64,000 nt of DNA, taken from the NCBI RefSeq assembly GCF_007483685.1, contig NZ_VMKN01000001.1, positions 3,528,471 through 3,592,470 of the forward strand. Reading direction: 5' to 3'. Every line of letters starts with the position of its first letter. Positions within the stretch are counted from its first letter, which is position 1. This document shows, piece after piece, positions 9,216 through 18,417 of this stretch. This DNA is from Litoribacter populi (GTDB lineage Bacteria > Bacteroidota > Bacteroidia > Cytophagales > Cyclobacteriaceae). A program made the position numbers and the translations under genes. Under the pieces are notes generated by a model. The model made no database searches and was not told the DNA's origin. It saw nothing but the letters and a program-made list of their open reading frames with translations.

Positions 9216-10847
9216 ATGATTTCAGTAGATTCCTTAACCGTACAGCATGGCGGTTCCGCCCTATTTAGCAATATTTCCTTCAGCATCAACGAAAACGACA
9301 AGATAGCCCTCATGGGCAAAAACGGGGCGGGCAAATCCACTCTTTTGAAAATCATCGCTGGCGTAGGCAAACCCTCATCAGGGGGAGTATCCGCACCAAA
9401 GGATTTTGTAATTTCCTACTTGCCTCAGCATCTCCTTACCCAGGATGAGGCAACCGTTTTTGACGAAACTTCAAAAGCATTTGCCAGCTACCTTGGCATG
9501 AAACAGGAAATCGATGCTTTAAATGAAGAATTGACTGTAAGGACAGACTACGACTCGGAGGAATACTACAAAATCATCGAAAAGGTATCTGAACTCAGCG
9601 AGAAATTCTACTCGATCGAAGAAGTAAATTATGAAGCTGAGGTAGAAAAAGTACTTTTGGGTCTCGGGTTCGAAAGAGAAGATTTCCAACGACCAACCTC
9701 TGAATTTAGTGGGGGCTGGAGAATGAGAATTGAGCTGGCGAAAATCTTGTTGCAAAAGCCTGATCTTATACTTTTGGATGAGCCTACCAACCACTTGGAC
9801 ATCGAGTCCATTCAGTGGCTTGAAGAGTTTTTGACTGAGAAAGCCAAGGCAGTTATCGTAATCTCTCACGATAGAGCTTTTGTAGACAACATTACCAATA
9901 GGACCATTGAAGTCACTATGGGCCGTATCTATGATTATAAAGCCAAATACAGCCATTATCTTGAACTGAGGAAGGAAAGAAGGGAACAACAACAGAAAGC
10001 ATACGAAGAGCAACAAAAGATGATTGCAGAAACCACGCAATTCATCGAGCGCTTTAAAGGCACCTATTCAAAAACCCTTCAGGTTCAATCCAGAGTTAAG
10101 ATGCTGGAAAAGCTGGACATAGTAGAGGTTGACGAAGTAGACAACTCTGCACTGAAACTCCGTTTCCCACCATCTCCAAGATCAGGCAAATACCCTGTTA
10201 TTGTCGAGGAGCTATCTAAGTCCTACGATGACCATGTGGTTTTCAAAAATGCTTCCATGACCATCGAAAGAGGCCAAAAGATCGCCTTTGTGGGGAAAAA
10301 CGGTGAGGGTAAGTCTACCATGATCAAAGCCCTCATGGGTGAAATCGACTTTGAAGGACGACTAGAACTAGGCCACAACACCAAAATCGGCTACTTTGCG
10401 CAAAACCAAGCTTCTCTTTTGGATGAAAATATGACTGTTTTCGACACCATCGACCGAATCGCTGTAGGTGATATCCGCTCCAAAATCAAAGATTTATTGG
10501 GAGCTTTCATGTTTGGTGGTGACAATTCCATGAAGAAGGTGAAGGTGCTTTCCGGTGGTGAGAAAACTCGTCTAGCCATGATCAAACTTCTACTTGAACC
10601 GGTCAATCTACTTATACTCGATGAACCGACCAACCACTTGGATATGAAAACCAAGGATATCATCAAAGATGCCCTGAAAGCCTTTGATGGCACATTGATT
10701 TTGGTTTCTCACGACAGAGATTTCTTGGATGGCCTTGTTACCAAGGTGTATGAATTTGGCAATAAACGAGTAAGAGAACACTTTGAGGATATCAATGGGT
10801 TCTTGGCCTATAAAAAGATGGAAAACCTCAGAGAGGTAGAAAAATAA
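9216..10847 (+). CDS. ABC-F family ATPase (translation factor type)
   Basis: The 543-residue protein has two fused ATPase domains and no membrane segment, as in ABC-F proteins. Domain 1 has Walker A GKNGAGKST (about residues 34-42), signature FSGGWRMR and Walker [13 protein letters not shown]; domain 2 has GKNGEGKST, LSGGEKTR and [12 protein letters not shown]. The linker of about 80 residues between them is charged and helical, rich in Lys, Arg, Glu and Gln, as in the P-site-tRNA-interacting arm. Such proteins bind the ribosomal E site and relieve stalls or regulate elongation. It differs from EttA, also in this window, and looks closer to the YbiT/Uup side; a resistance role cannot be claimed. 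Confidence 0.9.
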   Translation: MISVDSLTVQHGGSALFSNISFSINENDKIALMGKNGAGKSTLLKIIAGVGKPSSGGVSAPKDFVISYLPQHLLTQDEATVFDETSKAFASYLGMKQEIDALNEELTVRTDYDSEEYYKIIEKVSELSEKFYSIEEVNYEAEVEKVLLGLGFEREDFQRPTSEFSGGWRMRIELAKILLQKPDLILLDEPTNHLDIESIQWLEEFLTEKAKAVIVISHDRAFVDNITNRTIEVTMGRIYDYKAKYSHYLELRKERREQQQKAYEEQQKMIAETTQFIERFKGTYSKTLQVQSRVKMLEKLDIVEVDEVDNSALKLRFPPSPRSGKYPVIVEELSKSYDDHVVFKNASMTIERGQKIAFVGKNGEGKSTMIKALMGEIDFEGRLELGHNTKIGYFAQNQASLLDENMTVFDTIDRIAVGDIRSKIKDLLGAFMFGGDNSMKKVKVLSGGEKTRLAMIKLLLEPVNLLILDEPTNHLDMKTKDIIKDALKAFDGTLILVSHDRDFLDGLVTKVYEFGNKRVREHFEDINGFLAYKKMENLREVEK

Positions 10848-10855
10848 GCATACTG

Positions 10856-11656
10856 TCAAGCTTTTGCCAAGGCAAATTCTTTTACAATTCCTCCGGCAAA
10901 AAGTACTATGGGATCCTGGTGAAGCAAATTCACCAGGCTTTCATATAAATCGGGGTGGTAAAGCTTGAATTCTGAAGCTTTTTCAAAAAACGCCTCCACA
11001 GATACTGCAAAAAACTCGTGGATATTTTCACTAGCCTGCAATCTGAAAAATGAATTGCCTCCTTGTTTTACTTTTTGAACTTCCTCTGCGGCCAGCTCAA
11101 TATACCTTTTCCACCAAACCTTATCCAAAAAGCTGTGCTCTCCATTGTACTTGATTTGATTTTCAATCTTGAGAGCATGGGCAAATTCATGGATTCCAAG
11201 ATTTACCCCATCGTTGGGCAAAGCAAATCCCTTCATAAAACTTTTCCATGATATAACTATCACTCCATAACGAGGATTGACCTCCCCGTTATGATATTGG
11301 CGTGTCTGGGTAGAAAGATAGCGGTCAGGGTAGATTACAATCTTATCGAAATGTCTCAGTAATATATGCTTTGGGAATCCAAACAGCAACTTTACAGCCG
11401 TGGCACTTATAAGCACCTTCATTTCCATACTCACCGCCTTCAGGTCTCCTCTGGCATAAAAGCATTTATTGCAAATGAACAGGGCTAAGCGTTGACGGAA
11501 TTCCTTTTGAAACCCTTCTGAAAGCTGTTGATAATACGGGAAATAGTCTTCCAATACTTTGGTTTCCTCTCTGCTGAGCCCCTTCAATCCTGACATTACA
11601 GCAAACTGATACCAGAGCAAACTTAACGAATTCCTTTTGCTTAGAAGTAATGCCAT
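10856..11656 (-). CDS. Zinc-dependent peptidase, MtfA/M90 family
   Basis: The protein contains HEFAH (His156 and His160) within GIHEFAHALK, the zinc-binding signature of MtfA-type M90 peptidases, and a downstream conserved ENIHEFFAVSVEAFFE segment that supplies the third zinc ligand region. In E. coli MtfA cleaves substrates in the cytosol and binds the repressor Mlc; the role here is unknown. The reading frame is open to a TTG at 11683, but that codon abuts the terminator at 11687-11720, so I take the ATG at 11656 as start (266 residues). The gene converges with the ABC-F gene, 8 nt away. Confidence 0.82.
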   Translation of the reverse strand: MALLLSKRNSLSLLWYQFAVMSGLKGLSREETKVLEDYFPYYQQLSEGFQKEFRQRLALFICNKCFYARGDLKAVSMEMKVLISATAVKLLFGFPKHILLRHFDKIVIYPDRYLSTQTRQYHNGEVNPRYGVIVISWKSFMKGFALPNDGVNLGIHEFAHALKIENQIKYNGEHSFLDKVWWKRYIELAAEEVQKVKQGGNSFFRLQASENIHEFFAVSVEAFFEKASEFKLYHPDLYESLVNLLHQDPIVLFAGGIVKEFALAKA

Positions 11657-11686
11657 ACAGCTGATGCTAAAAGTGTAAAACAAAAA

Positions 11687-11720
11687 AAACCTCCTATTGA
11701 AAACTTACAACAGGAGGTTT
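11687..11720. terminator. RNase Y terminator
   Basis: A 9-bp stem (11687-11695 with 11712-11720) is followed on the minus strand by an A/T-rich tract. It ends the rny transcript 18 nt after its stop and works as a hairpin on either strand. Confidence 0.8.
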
Positions 11721-11737
11721 TTGTTTTTGAACAATTA

Positions 11738-13300
11738 TTACTTGGCGTAATTAACTGCTCTCATTTCGCGTATAACTGTAATTTTTATTTGTCCAGGATA
11801 TTGCATCTCCTTCTCGATTTTTTGGGAAATATCGAAGGATAGTTTACCCGCTGTGCTATCGTCTACATTCTCTGCATCCACCAAAACTCTTAACTCTCTA
11901 CCGGCCTGCATAGCGAAACATTTGTTCACTCCATCAAAGCTCAAAGCAAGATCTTCAAGGTCTTTAAGCCTCTTTATATAGCTATCCATGATTTCCCTTC
12001 TTGCGCCAGGTCTAGAGCCTGATATGGCATCTGATGCCTGTACGATAGGCGAGATCATCGATGTCATCTCAATCTCATCGTGGTGAGCACCTATGGCATT
12101 AATTACCTCTGGATGCTCTTTATATTTCTTGGCTAATTCCATACCCAAGATAGCGTGAGGAAGCTCAGCCTCTTCAGGATAAACTTTTCCGATGTCATGA
12201 AGCAATCCTGCTCTTTTAGCCAACTTGGCGTTCAAGCCCATTTCCGCAGCCATCGTCGCACAAAGCTTGGCTACTTCCTTGGAGTGTTGCAGGAGGTTTT
12301 GACCGTATGAAGAACGGAACCTCATCCTACCTACCATTCTGATCAACTCAGGATGCAAGCCATGAACTCCTAGTTCAATACAGGTTCTTTCACCTATCTC
12401 TACAATTTCCTCTTCAATATTTTTCTCTGTCTTGGCAACCACTTCCTCAATTCTCGCCGGGTGGATCCTTCCATCCTGCACCAATCTGTGAAGTGATAGT
12501 CTTGCCACTTCTCTTCTTACTGGGTCAAAACCAGAAATGATGATCGCTTCTGGAGTGTCATCCACCACAATTTCAACCCCAGTAGCAGATTCCAATGCAC
12601 GGATGTTTCTACCTTCACGGCCGATGATCTTACCCTTGATATCGTCACTTTCGATATTGAAGACCGATACGCAGTTTTCAATTGCATGCTCGGTCGCGGT
12701 ACGCTGGATGGTGTCCAAAACGATTTTCTTGGCCTGCTTGGTAGCTGTCAATTTCGCTTGATCAAGAATATCCTTGATTTGCGAGGAAGCCTTGGTTTGG
12801 GCTTCGTCTTTCAGCATTTCAATGATTTGCTCTCTGGCCTCTTCCTTGGTCAATAAAGCAATTTTTTCAAGGTCTGAGATCCTTTGGTTGGTCACCCTGT
12901 CCAACTCATCTTTTTTCACTTGAACCGAGTGAAGCTGTGCATTAAGATTTTCCTTTTTGCTGTCTAGCTCTGCATCTTTTCGCTTAAGCTGTTCCATTTC
13001 CTTCGAAAGGATTTGCTCTCTCTGCTTAAGTTTGCCCTCATTGGTGATAAGGATGTTCTTTTTCTTACTTACCTCCTCCTCAAATTCAGATTTCAAGCGT
13101 AGGTATTTTTCCTTTGCCTCAAGGATCTTGTCCTTTTTGATGGATTCCCCGGTAAGCTCAGCTTCACGAATGGTGCTTTTGGCTTTTTCTCGGGCTTCTT
13201 CCTCGATTTTCTTATTGTTGCTCTTAATAAAAAAACCTGCCAGTAATCCACCTGCTATGAGGCCGACCACTCCTGCTATAATAATGTATGTTACTCCCAT
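11738..13300 (-). CDS. rny: Ribonuclease Y
   Basis: The 520-residue protein has the standard RNase Y layout: an N-terminal membrane anchor (about residues 4-24), a long charged coiled coil (about 30-200), a KH domain with [11 protein letters not shown] (near 230), and an HD domain with LLHDIGKV. It is the membrane-bound endoribonuclease that starts mRNA decay in many bacteria lacking RNase E. The length is full and all motifs are present. It follows zapA after 70 nt that contain no recognisable gene, so it may be transcribed with the pheT-zapA cluster. Confidence 0.97.
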   Translation of the reverse strand: MGVTYIIIAGVVGLIAGGLLAGFFIKSNNKKIEEEAREKAKSTIREAELTGESIKKDKILEAKEKYLRLKSEFEEEVSKKKNILITNEGKLKQREQILSKEMEQLKRKDAELDSKKENLNAQLHSVQVKKDELDRVTNQRISDLEKIALLTKEEAREQIIEMLKDEAQTKASSQIKDILDQAKLTATKQAKKIVLDTIQRTATEHAIENCVSVFNIESDDIKGKIIGREGRNIRALESATGVEIVVDDTPEAIIISGFDPVRREVARLSLHRLVQDGRIHPARIEEVVAKTEKNIEEEIVEIGERTCIELGVHGLHPELIRMVGRMRFRSSYGQNLLQHSKEVAKLCATMAAEMGLNAKLAKRAGLLHDIGKVYPEEAELPHAILGMELAKKYKEHPEVINAIGAHHDEIEMTSMISPIVQASDAISGSRPGARREIMDSYIKRLKDLEDLALSFDGVNKCFAMQAGRELRVLVDAENVDDSTAGKLSFDISQKIEKEMQYPGQIKITVIREMRAVNYAK

Positions 13301-13370
13301 AGGTATATTTTAGATTTATAGACCTACCGGCTTTTCAAAAAAGTCCCGAACGGAGCGAATTTTCCAACAA

Positions 13371-13655
13371 TTATATCAAGGATGTCAAATGTTCATTGAT
13401 CTGGGATAAGGTCGACTCAATCTTTTCACTGCCCTCAGCGTTTGTCTCCCCTAGCTCCATGGATTCCACCATGCAGTCAAAGGCCACCATGGCCAACAGA
13501 TCCTGCCTATCATCCAGACCAAATTCTTCTCTGTATCTTTTTAATTTATCGTTGATAAGCTTCCCTGCCCGCCTGATCCTGGCCTCATCTTCCACTTTGA
13601 CTTTCATAGGATATTCCCTATCTCCTATTTTTATTTTAATGGAAAGTGTGTTCAT
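13371..13655 (-). CDS. zapA: Cell division protein ZapA
   Basis: The 94-residue protein begins with the ZapA beta hairpin (SIKIKIGDREYPMKV) followed by the helix with EARIRRAGKLINDKL and a C-terminal coiled coil, as in the FtsZ-associating ZapA family. ZapA tetramers bundle FtsZ filaments at midcell. It starts 1 nt after a small coiled-coil gene, which in turn follows pheT by 1 nt, so the three form one operon; this order is common in Bacteroidota. Confidence 0.92.
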   Translation of the reverse strand: MNTLSIKIKIGDREYPMKVKVEDEARIRRAGKLINDKLKRYREEFGLDDRQDLLAMVAFDCMVESMELGETNAEGSEKIESTLSQINEHLTSLI

Positions 13656-13656
13656 A

Positions 13657-13941
13657 TTATTCAGACAAATAGGTAATTACCTTATCAATTTCTTTTATAT
13701 AATTATTGATGCGTTCTCTCAATTCGGCGGACTCCATATTTTCCACCGGTATGTTATTTACAATTTTACTAATTTTAATTTGATTTTTAAAATGATCCAA
13801 AGCATCATCTTTCTCCTTCAACTTGGACTCGGCCTTAGAAAGCCTCTCCTCGAGAAGGCTTTTTTCCTCCTCAAGATGTTGAATCTTTTTGCTTACCTGG
13901 TAGGCAAGCCGCTCTAGCCGGTCAAGTTCTTCGTGAATCAT
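13657..13941 (-). CDS. Small coiled-coil protein, possible ZapA partner
   Basis: The first 60 of 94 residues are a near-continuous coiled coil with heptads (HLEEEKSLLEERLSKAESKL), followed by a short second helix. There is no signal peptide or membrane segment. It sits between pheT and zapA with 1-nt gaps on both sides. Size, coiled coil and position suggest a ZapB-like division factor working with ZapA, but sequence resemblance to ZapB is only general, so the role is inferred from context. Confidence 0.75.
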   Translation of the reverse strand: MIHEELDRLERLAYQVSKKIQHLEEEKSLLEERLSKAESKLKEKDDALDHFKNQIKISKIVNNIPVENMESAELRERINNYIKEIDKVITYLSE

Positions 13942-13942
13942 T

Positions 13943-16354
13943 CTATTTTCTAATCAAAGCATTAATCTCATTCTCAAAAGACTGCATCAACCTGCCCATA
14001 GTCTTCTCTATCACTTTATCAGTCAAGGTCTTCTCGTTGTCCTGAAGGTAAAAACTCAAAGCATAAGCCTTCTTATCCGAATCAATCTTATCGCCCTGGT
14101 ACACATCAAATACACCGATTCGGTTCAGAAGTTTACCCCCTGCCTTCACTGCCAGCTGACGGATCTGATCAAAAGTTACCTCCTTGGAAATCACTAAAGA
14201 AAGATCCCTTCTCACTTCAGGAAACTTTGAAATCTCTTGATATTTTTTCAAACCTGAGGCCTTCTTCAGCAAATAATCCCAGTTAAGCTCGGCATAAAAA
14301 ACTTCCTGCTTAACTTCCGCCAATCTACAAACCTTATCAGAGAGCAACCCAATTTTACCGACAGGATTTTTCCCTAGCGATAAAGAAAGCGCATAATCAA
14401 AAGGAGACTCATGGACAATTTCCATGTTCAGCTCAGGTAGACTCAACTTTTCAAGCAACCTTTCCACAACGCTGTAAAGATCAGGGAAGGAAACCTTTTT
14501 GGAGGGCTCCAACCAGCTTTCAGAAGCCTTGTCCCCTGTCAGAAACAGCGCCAAAACCTGGTCTTCCTGGTAACCCTCAGCAATTTTCTTGTAAGTAGTC
14601 CCAAATTCAAAAAACCTCAGGTCCTTCTGCCTTCTATTAATGTTGTGGGCTAACACCTCCAAACCGGTGAAAAGCATCGTCTGCCTCATTACTCCAAGGT
14701 CCTCGCTTAGTTTATTGAGGATCTCCACATTTGCTTCTGCATTCAGGTAACCTGACTTCTCCACATATTGCGGCTTGGTTAGCGAATTGGTAATGATCTC
14801 CTGGTATCCAAATCCACCCAAAAGTTCAGATAGCCTATACTGAAGTTTATTGCTGTCCTTGGCAGGATGCTCAGCCAAGAAGTCAGAACTGTAATGCTCA
14901 GTCAACTCTACCTTCTCAAAACCATATATCCTCAAGATCTCCTCGATAATATCTGCCTCTCGGGTAACGTCCACCCTGTAAGGTTTCACGATAGCCTTGA
15001 AACTTTCCTCAGTTTCATCCTCCACCTTGATGTCCAGATGAGTCAGAATTGACTTGATTTCCTCTTTGTCAATGTGTTTGCCGATCAGGCGGGTAATGTT
15101 CTTATATTTTACCGACACCTCAAAGTCTGAAACCGGGTTTGGATAAAGATCCACAATCTCAGAAGTGATCTCTCCTCCAGCAATTTCTTTCAAAAGAAGA
15201 GCTGCTCTTTTCAAGGCATAAATGGGCATGTTAGGGTCAGTTCCCCTCTCAAACCTGAAAGAAGCATCTGTTTTCAACCCATGATGCTGACTGCCTTTAC
15301 GGATCACATCAGGAGAGAAATAGGCACTTTCCAAGAAAATGGCAGTAGTCCCCTCAGTCACCCCAGACCCTAAGCCGCCAAAAACCCCTGCCATGCAAAG
15401 GCCTTTTTCCGCATCACAGATCATCAACTCATCCCCAGTTAGCTTTCTTTCTTTCTCATCCAAAGTGATGAATTCAGTACCTGAAGCGAGTTTCTTCACC
15501 ACGATCTTATCGCCAGCCAACTTATCCGCATCAAATGCGTGCAATGGCTGCCCAAGGTCGTGGAGAATATAATTGGTGATGTCCACCACGTTGTTGATCG
15601 GTTCCAGATCGAGTGCTTTCAGGTAGTTTTGAAGCCAATCTGGTGAAGGCCCCACTTTCAGGTTGCTGATAGTTAATCCCGCATATCGGGGACAATCTTC
15701 GGAGCTTTCAACCTCCACCTCAACAGTGCGGGAAGTGTTATCCACACCGAAATCTTTAACTGACGGAAGGCATACCTCTGAGCGAAGAATAGCTTTTAGA
15801 TCCCTTGCAACCCCCAAATGGGAGGCTGCATCAGCTCTATTCGGCGTTAGACCAATTTCAAGCACATCATCATGCTTGATATTGAAGTATTCGGCAGCAG
15901 GAGTACCATTCGGCAAATCGGTATCCAGCACCATGATGCCGGCGTGGCTTTCGCCAAGTCCCAATTCGTCTTCGGCGCAAATCATCCCTTGGGAAGCCTC
16001 GCCTCTGATTTTGGCTTTTTTGATTACAAATGAATCCCCACCTTTTGGATAAAGGGTCGTCCCGACAGTTGCCACGACTACCTTTTGCCCTTTGGCAACA
16101 TTGGGAGCACCGCAGACAATTGGCACCACTTCACTTCCAGTATCCACCGTAGTAAGGGAAAGCTTATCGGCATTAGGGTGTGATTCAAAGGTAAGAACTT
16201 CTCCGATCACGATCCCTTCCAGCCCACCTGGCACAGAGTCAAACCTCTGGATCCCCTCCACCTCTAGGCCTGATTGGGTGAGCATGTCAGCAATCTCCTC
16301 AGATGTTTGGTGTAACAGTATGAAATCTTTTAACCTATTGATTGAAATTTTCAT
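13943..16354 (-). CDS. pheT: Phenylalanine-tRNA ligase beta subunit
   Basis: This 803-residue protein is full-length bacterial PheT: N-terminal OB-fold tRNA-binding domain (about residues 40-150, with HPNADKLSLTTVDTG), B3/B4 editing domain (about 210-385), B5 domain (about 400-475), the catalytic-like core and the C-terminal FDX-ACB anticodon-binding domain (about 710-803). With PheS it charges tRNA-Phe, and the B3/B4 domain hydrolyses Tyr-tRNA-Phe. pheS is not in the window. It heads the pheT-coiled coil-zapA operon. Confidence 0.98.
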   Translation of the reverse strand: MKISINRLKDFILLHQTSEEIADMLTQSGLEVEGIQRFDSVPGGLEGIVIGEVLTFESHPNADKLSLTTVDTGSEVVPIVCGAPNVAKGQKVVVATVGTTLYPKGGDSFVIKKAKIRGEASQGMICAEDELGLGESHAGIMVLDTDLPNGTPAAEYFNIKHDDVLEIGLTPNRADAASHLGVARDLKAILRSEVCLPSVKDFGVDNTSRTVEVEVESSEDCPRYAGLTISNLKVGPSPDWLQNYLKALDLEPINNVVDITNYILHDLGQPLHAFDADKLAGDKIVVKKLASGTEFITLDEKERKLTGDELMICDAEKGLCMAGVFGGLGSGVTEGTTAIFLESAYFSPDVIRKGSQHHGLKTDASFRFERGTDPNMPIYALKRAALLLKEIAGGEITSEIVDLYPNPVSDFEVSVKYKNITRLIGKHIDKEEIKSILTHLDIKVEDETEESFKAIVKPYRVDVTREADIIEEILRIYGFEKVELTEHYSSDFLAEHPAKDSNKLQYRLSELLGGFGYQEIITNSLTKPQYVEKSGYLNAEANVEILNKLSEDLGVMRQTMLFTGLEVLAHNINRRQKDLRFFEFGTTYKKIAEGYQEDQVLALFLTGDKASESWLEPSKKVSFPDLYSVVERLLEKLSLPELNMEIVHESPFDYALSLSLGKNPVGKIGLLSDKVCRLAEVKQEVFYAELNWDYLLKKASGLKKYQEISKFPEVRRDLSLVISKEVTFDQIRQLAVKAGGKLLNRIGVFDVYQGDKIDSDKKAYALSFYLQDNEKTLTDKVIEKTMGRLMQSFENEINALIRK

Positions 16355-16482
16355 TGAAGAATAAAATATTTGGAGCCTTTCGCGTAAAAAAGGCCATTAG
16401 CTACTTGATTTTGGATGTGTGGAAATTGGGTTACCAATTCCAATAACTGACAAATTTAAGATAATTGGCGGTGCCAGAAAGC

Positions 16483-17100
16483 TTATTTGGTGTAATTTTT
16501 CTCCCCTGCCCTGATAGGCACTTCCAGTAAGTTTTCCCTCGGAGGAATAGGACAGGCAAAATCAGGATTATAGGCACAGTATGGATTATAGGCCAAATTG
16601 AAATCCAACAAAACAGTTCGTTGGCCTTCCTGCTTGACATCCAGATACCTTCCCCCGCCATAAGTCTCCTCTGCACTTGTATCATCAGCAAATGCCAGGA
16701 AGAATTTCCTAAGATCAGTTTCGCGAGGAGATTGAAGCAAAAGCAACCTTTGCGTTCTCCCTTCAAGCTCAAATTCCACATAGGAATGCTTGATATACTT
16801 TTCCACATTCCCGTCCGTAAGCGGAATTTCTAGCATTTTTCGATTCTCCACAGGCACCATTCTTCCCTTAACTCGATACTGCTGATCAACGGGATAATAA
16901 TCCAATTCTACCAAATCATTTTTCTGCTCACTGGTCAAAGGCGAATCGGCGTTATACTTGAGGTACTTAAACTGTCTGTCCCTTTCTTTTTCAATTTTTG
17001 CTTGATATTGTTCGGGCGTTTCGCCCCCAGAGAGGGCATAAAAAACCGCTACCAGCAGCACTACGGCCACGACAGCTAGTATAATATTCCTTGTATTCAT
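16483..17100 (-). CDS. Membrane-anchored DUF1684 protein
   Basis: Residues 7-25 form a membrane anchor or uncleaved signal; the rest is a DUF1684 domain with its conserved GGRYLDV, DFNLAYNPYCAYNPDFACPIPP and IRAGEKNY motifs near the C-terminus. The conserved cysteines and aromatic residues are intact, but the biochemical role of the family is unknown. It follows radC in the same direction with an 8-nt gap, so the two are probably co-transcribed. The 128 nt between it and pheT show no gene. Confidence 0.85.
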   Translation of the reverse strand: MNTRNIILAVVAVVLLVAVFYALSGGETPEQYQAKIEKERDRQFKYLKYNADSPLTSEQKNDLVELDYYPVDQQYRVKGRMVPVENRKMLEIPLTDGNVEKYIKHSYVEFELEGRTQRLLLLQSPRETDLRKFFLAFADDTSAEETYGGGRYLDVKQEGQRTVLLDFNLAYNPYCAYNPDFACPIPPRENLLEVPIRAGEKNYTK

Positions 17101-17108
17101 AGACTATA

Positions 17109-17804
17109 TTAGAGCATTGCTTCATCTGCAAAGCTAAAATAGCCAACATCGGTGAATATAACGTGATCCAATATGTTTAATTCTAAATTTTTGCCTACCG
17201 CGGCGAGCTTCTTGGTCAGATGAAGGTCTGTCTGGGAGGGCTTGGTGTTCCCTGAGGGGTGATTGTGCACAAGAATGATAGAGCAAGCCATATGCTCCAA
17301 GGCAAGCTTGAAAATCACCTTTGGATCTGCAATGGTGGCACTCGTACCGCCATGGCTTATTTTATGTTTGCTGGTCACCAAGTTTGCCCGGTTGAGAAGT
17401 AGAATGTAAAAATGCTCCACCGGTTCATCTTGAAGGTCAGGCTTCATCATCTCATACACATCAGCGGAGGAATTGATCTTGGGCTTTTTAACCTGCTCCA
17501 CTTGCTTTCTGCGGCGACCTAGCTCTAAAGCACTTACAATGCTGATGGCTTTGGCCTCACCGATTCCCTTAAATTTCTGTAGATCCTTCACACTCATGCG
17601 CGCCAACCGCGCAAGGTCATTATCCACACTAGCCAGTATACACCTTGAAAGGTCCACAGCACTCATGTACCGGGTCCCTGACCCGATGAGAATGGCTATC
17701 AATTCAGCATCCGATAGTACAGCCTTACCTTTGAGCAACAGTTTTTCGCGCGGCCTGTCATCTTCAGCTAGCGCGGAGATTTTGATAGAAGAAAAGTTTT
17801 CCAT
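17109..17804 (-). CDS. radC: RadC family protein (JAMM domain)
   Basis: The C-terminal JAMM domain carries HNHPSGNTKPSQTD, the metal-binding motif of RadC, after an N-terminal helix-hairpin-helix region (LQKFKGIGEAKA). RadC was once linked to DNA repair, but its function is unsettled. The frame is open to 17888, but the added 28 codons run through the rpsT terminator and lack family similarity, so I place the start at the ATG at 17804, giving 231 residues, the usual RadC length. Beginning MENFSSIKISALAEDDRPREK, it matches the family N-terminus. Confidence 0.93.
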   Translation of the reverse strand: MENFSSIKISALAEDDRPREKLLLKGKAVLSDAELIAILIGSGTRYMSAVDLSRCILASVDNDLARLARMSVKDLQKFKGIGEAKAISIVSALELGRRRKQVEQVKKPKINSSADVYEMMKPDLQDEPVEHFYILLLNRANLVTSKHKISHGGTSATIADPKVIFKLALEHMACSIILVHNHPSGNTKPSQTDLHLTKKLAAVGKNLELNILDHVIFTDVGYFSFADEAML

Positions 17805-17872
17805 GGAGGGGTAAAAAATATTTCCTACAGTATTTAAAAGTCCATGAAAATAGAAATTATTGGGCACAAAAA

Positions 17873-17896
17873 AAAGCCCCATTTTCATGGAGCTTT
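17873..17896 (-). terminator. rpsT terminator
   Basis: A 10-bp stem with one C-A mismatch (17873-17882 with 17887-17896) and a 4-nt loop lies 27 nt past the rpsT stop; on the minus strand it is followed by a T-run (17868-17875). Confidence 0.8.
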
Positions 17897-17923
17897 CTTT
17901 AAAAGCAAAATGCTTTCAATATC

Positions 17924-18178
17924 TTAGTCAATGCTATTTACAAACTTAGCCAATTTCGACTTCTTGTTAGAAGCATTATTGCTGTGAATAATGTTCTTCT
18001 TAGCCAATTTGTCAATCATACCAGAAACTTTTTTGAAAAGTTCTTGCGCCTCAGCCTTATCAGTAGTGCTTTTTAGCCTTTTGATAAACGTTCTTGTCGT
18101 CTTGGCCTGGTATCTGTTTCTCAATCGCTTAGCTTCGTTGGCACGAATTCTTTTAAGAGCGGATTTGTGATTTGCCAT
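17924..18178 (-). CDS. rpsT: 30S ribosomal protein S20
   Basis: The 84-residue, Lys/Arg-rich helical protein begins MANHKSALKRIRANEAKRLRN, the typical S20 N-terminus, and ends with the KKNIIHSNNASNKKSKL helix. It binds 16S rRNA during early 30S assembly. It is a single-gene transcript with a strong promoter at 18231-18262 and its own terminator. The leader of about 45 nt is AT-rich, with no structure that I can identify as a regulatory element. Confidence 0.97.
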   Translation of the reverse strand: MANHKSALKRIRANEAKRLRNRYQAKTTRTFIKRLKSTTDKAEAQELFKKVSGMIDKLAKKNIIHSNNASNKKSKLAKFVNSID

Positions 18179-18230
18179 ATCTTATAATTACTTAATTTCT
18201 TGTTTACAGTCCCTTTGTGTAATCGGAGTG

Positions 18231-18262
18231 CAAATTTAACTGATTAATTTTTAAATGCAAAA
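18231..18262 (-). promoter_or_regulatory. rpsT promoter (TTTTG-N19-TAAATTTG)
   Basis: Read on the minus strand, TTTTG (18262-18258) and TAAATTTG (18238-18231) are 19 nt apart, an almost ideal Bacteroidota promoter. It places the transcript start near 18225, upstream of the rpsT ATG at 18178. Confidence 0.8.
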
Positions 18263-18417
18263 GGATTTCAAAAACTAATACCTTGTATCGCTTCAAAATC
18301 ATGGTGATATAAATATTTACCCGTTGTAACGGTTGCAAATGTACGGAATAAAACCTTTCAAATCCGCTTAATTCTAGGTATTTTTATCAGCAATTACTTT
18401 TTAACCTTCTCTTTTTT

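Noticed and set aside
9519-10040. A 173-codon minus-strand frame inside the ABC-F gene.
   Set aside because: Phe-rich mirror frame of a Glu/Lys-rich coiled region.
13301-13370. A 6S RNA between zapA and rny, as beside zapA in E. coli.
   Set aside because: Only 70 nt are available, with no long-hairpin structure.
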